NCBI GenBank assembly: GCA_011009095.1
Contig: VTPC01007263.1
Span: forward strand, 1 to 64,000
Origin: Ignelater luminosus
Lineage: Eukaryota > Arthropoda > Insecta > Coleoptera > Elateridae
DNA: 64,000 nucleotides
Reading direction: 5' to 3'
Shown piece by piece: positions 1-9,497 of the stretch. A program made the translations under genes and the position numbers. Within the stretch, counting starts at the first letter, position 1; the number at the start of each line of letters is the position of its first letter. The notes beneath the pieces were generated by a model. That model had not been told where the DNA came from. It worked only from the letters and a program-made list of their open reading frames with translations, and searched no databases.

Positions 1-1156
1 GTGGCCGATATATTTGGACATATCGCCATCTGTCCATAGCAGAAATATCAGATGCCGAAATAACGATACAATTCGGTATCTGGCTAACTCAATTTGAACA
101 CATCCCGAAATGTTAGATTGCGTTTGTTGTTTTTTTAGTAATTTTTGTACCGTAATTGCAAGATTTTAATGTAAGTAATCATTCTAATTATGGAGTCTCA
201 AAAACTTTTTGAATTAATTGAAAAAAGTAGCGGTTTAAAATTATGTACTATGTGCCAATTAAAGAAAAAATCAAAACAGAAAGGGTTAGTAGTAAAACCA
301 ATAATTTCCTCGGGATTTAATAAAAGGGGACAAATTGATTTAATTGATATGCAAACAGAACCGGACGGGCCTTATACATTTATCGTGAATTACTAAGATC
401 ACCCAACAAAATTTGTGTTTCTTAGAGCTTTAAAAACTAAAAAGGCAGCAGAAGTTGCCTACGATTTGATGGGCATTTTTTGTATTATCGGGGCACCTTG
501 CTTACTTCATAGTGACAATGGCAGGGAGTTTGTGAATGAAGTAATTACAAGTCTTGCAGATATGTTTCAAGCGAAAATAATTCATGATAATAAACCACGT
601 CACTCACAAAGCCAGGGATCTATTGAAAGAGCAAACCAAGATGTTCGGGATATTTTAATTACTTGGACGTTCTAATGGTCAGAAGGGTTAAGATTTGTGC
701 AATTAAAGAAGAATAGATCATTTCACAGAGGCATCCAGCGTACTCCATATGAGGCTATGTTTGGCGTTCCAATTATCAACGGCTTGAATGATTCAAACCT
801 TCTACTGGAAATCGTAGAGAAGTTGATGAGAAGAAGATGAGAACGATATTTACAGACTCCAAAAGACTGTTGGTGAAAATATCGAAGACAGACCATCTGA
901 TGAATGCGGTACAGAATTATTAAATAATTCAGTTTGCGAACAGTTGCTGCTAAAGAATCGAATTCTGCACAGGGCTTTCTAAAATGCAGTGACAAGAAGT
1001 GTGTACTAAACCAAATAAAATGTATATGCTATTCAAGTACTTCCTGTAGCAATAAATAATGCATATAATGAATTTGTTTTAATTCAATAATCGTTTTTGT
1101 CGTATAACCAAAGCGCAATCTAACATTTCGGGATGCGTCCAAATATATCGACCACG
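1..1156 (+). mobile_element. Ginger-like integrase DNA transposon, decayed; left end may lie before the window
   Basis: The left edge reads GTGGCCGATATATTTGGAC, and the reverse complement of about 1120-1156 reads GTGGTCGATATATTTGGAC, so the two ends are inverted copies. A second shared block, CATCCCGAAATGTTAGATTG, lies at about 101-120 on the left. On the right it abuts the terminal block directly (about 1115-1134, inverted). Between the ends lies a retroviral-type integrase ORF on the plus strand. Because the first base of the window already falls in the repeat, the true left end and any target duplication cannot be seen. Assignment to the Ginger group rests on the integrase type plus the inverted ends; that is inference from family knowledge. 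Confidence 0.65.
190..1065 (+). pseudogene. Integrase-type (DDE) transposase, broken by in-frame stops
   Basis: This would cut and join the element's ends. One reading frame runs from ATG at 190 through TAA at 394-396 and TAA at 673-675 to TGA at about 838-840; the two inner stops interrupt otherwise good homology. The catalytic triad is visible: Asp in QIDLIDMQ (about residue 50 or 53), Asp in HSDNGREF, and Glu in SQGSIERANQD, with about 36 residues between the last two. RTPYEAMFG after the second stop is the usual post-core motif. In a shifted frame at about 983-1065 a cysteine-rich tail is readable (spacing C-x4-C-x6-C-x-C-x5-C), matching the Cys-rich C-terminus of related insect proteins often annotated KRAB-A domain-containing protein 2-like. 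The gene is inactive as it stands. Confidence 0.7.
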
Positions 1157-1159
1157 GGC

Positions 1160-2475
1160 CGAATTCGTTTTCTGTCTCCAACATATACATTGATTGTAAT
1201 TTTGACAAGGAAGACAAATTGCCAATTTTTTCAAACTTCAAGCTCGATGCGGCACTTGTTAACGTTGTCCGATTAGGCCAAAATTTGATACATTTTAATA
1301 TCTCACCTAAAGGCACAAAACTGCAAAAAATTATTCAGATCGGCGACATACGGGTTTGTTTTGAACCGCCCTAATAACGTCCCAAGGGTTGTAATGAATC
1401 ATTACGTTCCTGTTCCAAACGAAAATGAATTTAGTTTGCGGGCGAAAAAATGTTGTACGTTCCATGGGAGTAAGTAATATTCCCGTTTCGACTGTAACAA
1501 ATTACTTTCCCCTCTTGGTACGTAAATAACTATTACAATACACTTGGATAGATACATCTTTAAAATTTACCTAAGCGTTTAATAAGAATTACTGTGATGT
1601 ATACCATTTTCTTCTGTAATTCACATCATTTATTCAATTTTTATACACATTATTCCTCAGAATTTTTGTGACTTCGTTAAAGCAAGCTTTGCCTGCTCAG
1701 ATTCAGGTTTGCCTATGCATACCACGTTTACTTTGCGCATCGGTCTGCATGGTTCACTCCTACCTTCAGAGTTTAAGCGAACTTTACAAACTCGGACATA
1801 CACATTCATTTGTCTGTGCAGCCCATATTTGCACAACCAACTATCTACCAAAAAACTGGTCAGAACTGTATTTGTCTGGTGATGCTGACGATTGAATTTG
1901 GTCAGACAAACCCGTGCATGTTTGAACATATCAAGACGATACAGATCAGGCCATAGGTAAATGACACAGTTTTATCTTTACTTCGTGGTCACAGTTTCCA
2001 GAAAGAGCAAAGTGCGAAGGCAGAAGCGAACCATGACCATGAATTGGATTAATGTGTTTGACAAGTTGCTGTCTTAGATTGTACATTGATAAGTCAACTG
2101 CTTTTACTAAATGAACCAATGGGACGGGTGCTACCGAAAGATGTAGTCAAATACTAAATAAATATGTAGAGTTCTATAGGAAGGATCTGACATAGAAAAA
2201 TAATCCAAAAAGTTTCTCATGGATTGGAAGTACGAATTTAAAAACCGCATCTAATATTAGATTTCAATCGGTAGTGGATCCACTAATTAACTGACATAGG
2301 GCTTTAGAAATAAAACGAAAATTACATTCATCAAGAAGGTGAAAACGTAGACAAGATTATTTTTACGAAAATTAAAAGATAATGAACTTGGTTGATAGAT
2401 GAATGGCTAGAAACCATTTTATACGGTACCTTATTTGGGCTTACCTTTTACAACCCTATAACCTAATACCATTGA
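1160..2475. other. Unassigned sequence
   Basis: No recognisable gene. Positions 1657-1929 are locally GC-richer and open on both strands (90 codons on minus, 75 on plus), but neither translation resembles a family I know and no splice or repeat structure decides between them. Confidence 0.4.
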
Positions 2476-2479
2476 AAAA

Positions 2480-2995
2480 GTTTCCTTTATATCTTTAAAT
2501 TCTAGAATGGCATCACGAAGCTGCTGATGCCTTTTCAGCATCGTTGGTATACGACAACAGAGAATGTGGATGGAGATTCTCATTCTCACCTTACAATCTG
2601 CATCTACTGACCACCATAGAACTGTTCCTAAAACGTTAATTCTGCAAATGAATCTTAATTTCTACCTGGGTATGTAGATTTGAAATATTTGTAACAAATT
2701 TGGACAGTCTATGTTGTTATTAGTTATTGAAAAATCTTATGCTCTTGGTTATCACCATACTTTCTTTTAAGATACTATAAATGGGATACCACATTAAGTT
2801 TCATACTCTGTAGTTTCTGTAGGTGAATCCTTAAACTTCCATAATAGAGTCTGTTTAATATGTTCATTAAAATCGGTTTGTTATCGATCAATACTCCTAG
2901 GTCTTTAACGCTATTGGTACGTTTTAGCATATAGTCATTGATCAGGCATCCAATCGCAGTACATCGCGAGGCATCATGGATAAGCACAGGGCAAC
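2480..2995 (-). mobile_element. LINE (non-LTR retrotransposon) 3' fragment
   Basis: The minus-strand reading 2987 to 2775 contains RTNSVKDLGVLIDN, which matches the motif after the reverse transcriptase palm and thumb in Jockey/CR1-type LINEs (TNSIKDLGVxxDxKLxF). Further downstream on the same strand (about 2720-2560), in another frame, IDCPNLLQIFQIYIPR resembles the C-terminal tail 'DCPxLLxxInfxVPxR' of such polymerases. Only the 3' end of the ORF remains, with stops and frameshifts, as expected for a 5'-truncated, old LINE insertion. No poly-A tail or target duplication could be fixed. Confidence 0.45.
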
Positions 2996-2999
2996 TTTA

Positions 3000-5950
3000 T
3001 TTACATATGAACACTTAATCTGTAGATTTCAAGGAATCGTATAGGACTGTAGTCTTTTGTAAAATTGGAATTTAACGTCAACTAAATTTGTCCCATTCAA
3101 AGGATTAAAACCTTCATTTCAATTACTAAATGAAGTACACGTAACGCCTTAAGACACTAAAGGAAATGGGAGGTATTTAAAAACTAAGCTCTTTAAGGAA
3201 CTAGAAAAAGGAAAAAACCGTTTAGTTTTTGTGAATACAAGTACATCACTATGTTAGCAGAGTTTACTGCCTTTTCAGGATCACACTGTCTATTTTAACG
3301 AAATAATTTTCGGGAATGCTGCTTGATACAGAATAAAGTGTCGCTTGCCACAGGTTGTCGTGTATTATTAATTCGAGAAATTTATTTGATGGTTTTAAAA
3401 TCGATCGAACAGTCTAGACCACAGACACAGCACTTTGTGCCTGTTGTGGAATCTTTATTAGGCCACTTTATCATTAAAAATGTAATCTACAACTAGAATG
3501 GATGTGAATAAAGCCATAAAAGTTTAACATTAGAATTGTTGCTAACATCTCTAAGATTAAATAAAATATAAAACTTATTATGTAAACTATATTCCTGTAA
3601 TAGTGCGTAGGTTGTTACCTGAAGGAGAAACCCGTATACTTGGCACGCTGAAAAATTCTAAGCAAGCGATTTTAAATTTAAATTTAACATGTATGTAAAA
3701 AGCAACTTCAAAGCGAACCTGATCGAAATCAGGTTAAAATTAAAATTTTATTCTAAATTTCTCTTATATATGTACATAAGTAAGTTGTTTATTGTGAATT
3801 TCAATATTTTTCTGAAAGCAGTGGAAAAATCTTGTAGTATCATAACAATTTGTTGCCAGTTAGCCGTTTAAGGGAAAATTATATTCGCAGGAAATTTCAT
3901 GTTAACTTTACAGTTAGTATAGTTACCGTCTATATATTTATTATGGAAAATTAAACTTCTAAAGTTGTTCGGAAATTGCTAGTTAATTAAATAGTCGGTG
4001 GTTATTGTAAAAATGTGATTTACAGCAGTTTATTTTACATTATTTAAGGAAAATTACGTGAAAAAATGATCTGATAGCTAACATACGTGTGAACTTTTCT
4101 TCACGCGTTCTAATCTGAGATATCACAGGCTATCCATTGATTTTTGTGCAACTACAAGATTTTCTGTCCTCGTGCCTAATATTATTTATCATTTTGTCAG
4201 ATCTTGTACACATTTAAAATATTATCTTGTACTTTAGAGAAAACGTAACGCAATGAATTTTTAATTTCTCAAACAAGTATTGCTGCTGTCATACAAAATG
4301 CTACATTATTAAACTTTTCGTTGGCTTCATTTCTAAATATACGTACATTTTACTGTTTTTAAGTCCCAGTTGACTTGCATTATTTATGTCGTTGCGTTAT
4401 CATCGTTAGCCTAATTGATTCTTTCGGAAAACAAAAACGTGAAACCCAAATAAACTTGCAGTATCTATAAATATTCTTGGAAATAACATAAGAGGGTATT
4501 TAAGTCTTGGGTGCTGTGAATTTTACATGTGGGATTTTACGTTAAAATGCACTTCAGGAGCTGAAGTTTGCACATGACAAATATTATTATTGTATGGAAG
4601 GAAGGTAAGCTTCAAAACGTATGAAACTTCAATATTTCGTAAGAAAGACATACATCCATCATACATACAAATTAAGTTCTTTTAAGCTGTTTTGTTTTTT
4701 ACTGCCCTTTGCTTTGGCATTTAGCTGGATAAATCCAGATTTCGTCAACAGCAAAATTACATAGCTTGGTTTATTTATTTATTTTTTGTTGTAATAGTTA
4801 TGATTACGATTTGATTTTTTCCTTTCTATAGTTAAAAGATGAAGATAAAAGAATGTTGCATGGGAAAAAATTAATACTGTACTGGGAGTCAGTAGTAGCA
4901 GCGGCTAACACAGCACCTTGAAACTGTGGTTCGTTAAATAGTAAAAATTCTTTTAATAAATCAAGCCGTAAACGTAAATTACCGTTTCGGTATTTGTAAA
5001 CTTGTTTAGCAAATAATTAATGATGTATAAAGTAAAATGATAATACTATATTGATCGGACTGTGGTTGTAATACTGGGTAGGCACTTGATTTGGTGCTAA
5101 TGTGATGGTTGTTCGTATAGAAGTGGCGTTGGTGAAGATGAGGCATTAAGACAATTGCAGGCCAATCTGGTTTAATAGCACTTCTCGGAAATCTCTTACA
5201 TTAGCTTACTTCTACAAACTGAACAAATTTTAGCAATGTAATCAAGAAAACAACCCAAAGGAATGTTGATGAAGATAATTTTTATAACATCAAGATGGCT
5301 GTCCCAAACGATCAGTTATAGGATTACGTACAGAATCGAGACTCTGCACATTCATTCATAGTCTCAATCTTGTGAGGAATAAACAACCTAACTTCAAGGC
5401 AAGATTTATAAACTATAATATAATATTTGGCACAACGAAAATAATCTAACGAGTTGTACCATGTATCTATTTATTTTAACAAATTCTAGAGCGTTCCACT
5501 TTTTGCCTAGCACAGAATGTCCAAGCTCGTTAACTAGCACAACTTTAATTGTATTCCAGCCAAAGTCACTGAAGTAAAGGTGAGATTATCATTTGAATGC
5601 TTTTAGATGAATGATTGCGTTTTTTTAGGAACCTTATACTAATGGCACTGATGCTTAAAATTCCAATTTGGACAAATATCTTATTTGGTTTTACAGTAGC
5701 ACTCAAAAAGATTTCATATTCTCGTATTCTAACATATTTTGACAATATCTCCTTCGCTATGTGATCAAGTCGTGCCTGATTTATTATGAGTGATGGTTTT
5801 TAGGAACAAAGCATATGAGAGACACAACAAGGTTAAGTTTATCTGTTTAACTTTAGCGCAATAAATTCATTATGGAAGTATAAGCAAAATAACTACTTGA
5901 CAGCGGCGAGACATGCTCTTAAACAATTTATCAATTCTGGCTTTCTCAAA
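3000..5950. other. AT-rich non-coding stretch
   Basis: No ORF above about 60 codons, no tRNA or terminal repeats seen. Short A/T runs only. Confidence 0.5.
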
Positions 5951-6016
5951 CGACGCACATAGGGGTATTTGGGGAATCTAGCTGGCCAGTTATTTTTTTT
6001 CTTTAGTCATGTCAAA

Positions 6017-6918
6017 TACAAGGTATGTGAGAAAAGTAATGAGACTGATTTCACACTAACCAAAGTTTTTATTTTTTTCAAACAACAATGTTATCCCCTT
6101 CAAAGTAGCTCCCTTGGGCAGCTATACACCGGCGGAGTCGTTGTTCCCACTCTTGGTAGCAGCGCTGGAAGTCTTCAACTGGTATGGCTTTTAACTGGTC
6201 GGTCACAGTCTTTTGAATGTTCTCCAGAGTTCCAAAATGACGTCCTTTTAGGACATGTTTCAATTTCGGGAAAAGGAAAAAGTCACATGGACTCAAATCA
6301 GGTGAATAGGGGGGATGAGGAACAACAGTAATGCGTTTTGAGGTCAAAAATTCACTGATGGAAATTGCTGTGTGACACGGAGCATTGTCATGATGTCTGT
6401 CAAAATTTGATGCACGGTGAAAGTGTTTAAATTTAACTGTTCACTCATCATCCTTATTGTTAAACGACGGTCTGATCTCACAAGTGCCCTCACACGTTTA
6501 ACGTTTTCGTCAGTTTTTGAAGTTGAAGGTCTCCCTGAGCGAGGTTCATCTTCAACGTGTTCTCGGCCGTCCAAAAATGATTTGTGCCAGCGGAAAACTT
6601 GTGCTCTTGATAAGCACTGTTCCCCATAGACCTGCTTCAACTTTTCAAAAGTCACACTCGCGGATTCACCAAGTTTAACACAAAACTTTATTGCACAACG
6701 TTGCTCGAAATTCCGATGCTCCATTTCTGTAACACACAACAAAAACACAACTTCACTGATGGCGCTGTCAAAAATAATGTGTTAGCTGTACGGAGTTGTA
6801 ACTCGGACTGAGGAAGTGGAAGCGATAAACAAACCGGTTTAGTACAGGCTGGTAGGCACAACGTTGCCAGATCTCCCGCAGTGTTGCCAGTCTCATTACT
6901 TTTCTCACACACCTCGTA
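6017..6918 (-). mobile_element. mariner deletion derivative, copy 1, inside the Transib
   Basis: The element is 6019-6916 (898 bp), flanked by TA on both sides as for Tc1/mariner insertions. The inverted ends are CAAGGTATGTGAGAAAAG on the left and CGAGGTGTGTGAGAAAAG on the right, continuing as TAATGAGACTG. The transposase lies on the minus strand. A full mariner is usually near 1.3 kb, so about 400 bp is missing from the middle. It interrupts the left part of the Transib, so it is the younger insertion. Confidence 0.88.
6078..6724 (-). pseudogene. mariner transposase (DD34D type), middle deleted
   Basis: The start chosen is ATG at 6724, giving MEHRNFEQR, the usual beginning of this family; the frame is open eight codons further upstream. 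The N-terminal part holds the helix-turn-helix DNA-binding region (LSRAQVFRWHKSF, EPRSGRPST, then TVHQILTD). At about 6392-6405 the frame jumps straight to HDNAPCHTA, which carries the second catalytic Asp. SPDLSPCDFF carries the third, with 34 residues between them. The segment with the first catalytic Asp is gone, and the two halves are out of frame. The C-terminal half ends in YFEGDNIVV at 6078. It cannot make an active enzyme, though a DNA-binding fragment of about 110 residues could be translated. Confidence 0.85.
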
Positions 6919-7107
6919 CATGTGTTGGACTGACTATTGATCATTTTGCTTATTTTAAAAGAAATTTATTTACAAATTATTATTAATACCACAGTAAAAT
7001 TCTTTCACGCTTTAGTCATTTGAAATAAAGTATTTTTACAAATGAAACAAATTTTTGCAATTCTGAATTTTATAAAAAAAATTATGTAAACAACATACAG
7101 TTCTTAA

Positions 7108-9170
7108 TTAAAAAATGAAATACAAAATATCATTTTCTTCTTCATCATAGATTTCTACATCGTCCTGATCTTCATCATAAAGAAGTACTTCACCAGGAAG
7201 AAGCAATTCCAAAGTTTCCTTTGAAAAAGGTTTTAACTTCTTCTTTGGCCTTGGTCTAATACTTATAATAAACTGATCCGAAGTCAGCAGTAATCTGTTA
7301 ATTATATCTCTGTTACACGCCTCTCTTGAAGATCTTCTTGCATAATTGAGGCGATAAAAGCGAAAATGTTTGTTTTTCGTTTCTGCAGCTTCTTCTGAAA
7401 GCTGTCCAATGGGCAACAGTGCACTTTCTACAATAGCTGGTCCATGTATTAACACTTTGTGAAGTGTTGGAGTCATCGGACACCATGGATAAAGCTCAAC
7501 ATATCGTTTAGCAGTATCCATAGCGTATATGGCGAACTTTTTTATGTCAATTTTGTGGCCAATTGCAATTATTTGCAAGATAACCTTAAACCTCTTCATA
7601 AGATCCACGTTGATTCTACTTATCTCAGATGACAATTCTGGATTATTGAAAAATATCCTGTTCGTATTGCCATCATTTGCAGTTCCAAATCCAGGCTTTG
7701 GAATGTCAACAATAATTAATTTTTCGTCGTTGTTCAATTTTTGCTGCCACTTCTTAACGGGCAGCTTGTATGAGAGATGCAACAAACTCAAGAAATCGTA
7801 TCCTGCAGTGAAAACTGGACAATCCAAAGCTATATGCACTCTTATTAAAGTTACGTACATCTACTTTCTCTAAATTATTGAATTGTTTGGATGTTGCTCG
7901 ACAGATGTAGCATTTCATTGTTGATGTAATCCCTGTTGCTGCATTACAAACTTTCGCATCGACCATGGTCAACATCATGCAATGATCAATCATTGTGTCA
8001 CCTAGCTTTGTTGGCTGCAAATCACGAATCTTACTTTGTATGTAGGCGATCTCTTCAGAAGTTACATCATTAATTGCTTTAATGAATCATACTCATATGG
8101 GCCTGCAGTATCTGGGTGATGATGGAGATGGATTCTGCCAAACAATTTTTTTGTTGGCCCCACAGACCAATCGTAATGGAACCAAAGAACTCTGAAATAT
8201 GTTGGCATCTGACTGTGTATTATCTTCAAATTTCTGTTTATATTGTGCTTGCTGAGATCCGTCACAGCCCCATTTAATTAGTAATTGCATTGTGCCGCGC
8301 TCTTCTTCTGAAAGTGTTTCTATAACATCCAACGATAAAATAAATCGTGCTGCAGTATGGTCCAGTAAATCTGTTAAATTTGTTTCAGCGCTGGTAGAGT
8401 TTATCTCAAAAGATTCTTGCTGCCTGCAATACGCTGTAACAAGGCCAAAAGGTTGTGTCACTAGTTAGTCCTATAGGAAAATAATCATAAATGTTTACAA
8501 GAAATAAACAACGATGATCACTTAATGAGAGAAAAAAATCCACTGAGGATGTCCACATAGTGTAAGAAATTAGTATCTGATATTTAAATAAAATTCCTGA
8601 GAAGTGTTTTTGTTTTTTAATACCATACAACTATAAAAAAACTATTACCTGCTTCAACGAATATAGAAAGAGCTTTCAAAGGTGATACTTTTTTCGTTTT
8701 TCTTCAAGATTATTTGAATAAGCTTTTCCGTACTTTGTCTCTCGCTTAGGAGATTCATTAATGTCTTGAAGAACTCTTGCAGCATTTCTCTTGCCTGAGA
8801 AGCGTAACTCCATTTGGGCTGCAAAAGGAATTTCTTCGTAATCTGCATTTTTTCAAAGTTCTTCCGTCTTTCTTCTCTTCGAACGCTCACTTGATCCTTT
8901 GAAAGATTTCTGTGGTCTTCCAGGTCGATTAGATTTTGCCAGGAAGCTAGGTATTTCAAAACTACCTTGAAGCCCTGTTTTAAATTTTTTCGTAAAGAGC
9001 CCATGTTTTCGGTGCACAGCAGACTATTCCTGTCTGAACTGATCTTTAAACTGAGATATTTTGTGCTTAAAAACCGTTAGCTGTTCTTGCGAGTAACTTT
9101 CTTTGTTTTCTAAAACTTTTCCAGCTAAATTCAGTTTTTCATTGATATTTGAAGTAACTTGCTGCTGAAT
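7108..9170 (-). pseudogene. Transib (RAG1-related) transposase, multiply frameshifted
   Basis: It would bind the element ends and cut by a DDE mechanism in the nucleus. In order on the minus strand: N-terminal basic motif GRPQKSFKGSSERSKRRKT (about 8935-8880); VSPLKALSIFVEAG (about 8690-8650); DLLDHTAARF and then WGCDGS (about 8270), whose Asp corresponds to RAG1 D600; CRPI; a zinc-type pair in MKCYICRATS (about 7910); VDIPKPGFGTANDGN (about 7690); HKVLIHGPAIVES, then LSEEAAETKNKHF (about 7400), where the Glu of AET aligns with RAG1 E962. The second catalytic Asp could not be placed. Damage: a TAG at 9024-9026, TGAs at 8093-8095 and 8087-8089, frame changes near 8870, 8690, 7895 and 7790, and an unreadable 8650-8462 gap that may be an intron (donor-like GGTAATAG, acceptor-like CTATAG). 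Confidence 0.85.
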
Positions 9171-9497
9171 AATATTATAAATATCTATTCAAGTTATTGT
9201 TCTAACGCCTAATAGACCTATAACATAAAAAAGTCTATTTGATAATGCAATGTAATAATAATCAACGATTCTTCACTAAACCAAATTTGACACAACGAAC
9301 TGAGTGCAACAGATAAGCTTGTTTAACGCAACAGTAATCACAGTTAACTAGAGAAGCTTTATTTATGTAGAACTAATTACAGCTAATGATCACTTGACCG
9401 TTAATGTATAATTAGTGAAAATATTTTTATCATGTAAAAATTTTGGTAAAATCAACTTTTGGCCAGCTAGATTCCACAAATACTTCTCTGTGCGACG

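Larger units (their letters stand above)
5951..9497 (-). mobile_element. Transib transposon with CGACG target duplication
   Basis: The element proper is 5956-9492. The left end starts CACATAG and the right end, read inward on the minus strand, starts CACAGAG. Both then share GTATTTG followed by one differing base and GGAATCTAGCTGGCCA, giving a terminal inverted repeat of about 33 bp. CGACG lies immediately outside both ends (5951-5955 and 9493-9497). A 5-bp GC-rich CGNCG-type duplication and CAC-starting ends are diagnostic of the Transib superfamily. The ends resemble the CACAGTG heptamer of V(D)J recombination signals. The transposase pseudogene lies on the minus strand. A 898-bp mariner is inserted about 61 bp from the left end; without it the element is about 2.64 kb. 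Confidence 0.88.

Noticed and set aside
5969..6331. 120-codon plus-strand ORF
   Set aside because: Antisense shadow of the mariner transposase, which reads clearly on the minus strand; the matching ORF at 25363-25686 is the same shadow in copy 2.
7529..7873. 114-codon plus-strand ORF
   Set aside because: Antisense shadow of the Transib C-terminal half.
8654..9004. 116-codon minus-strand ORF taken whole as the Transib N-terminus
   Set aside because: Its first part is out of frame. The family motif GRPQKSFKGSSERSKRRKT is in another frame; only the later part of this ORF (from SYASQA) fits the family.
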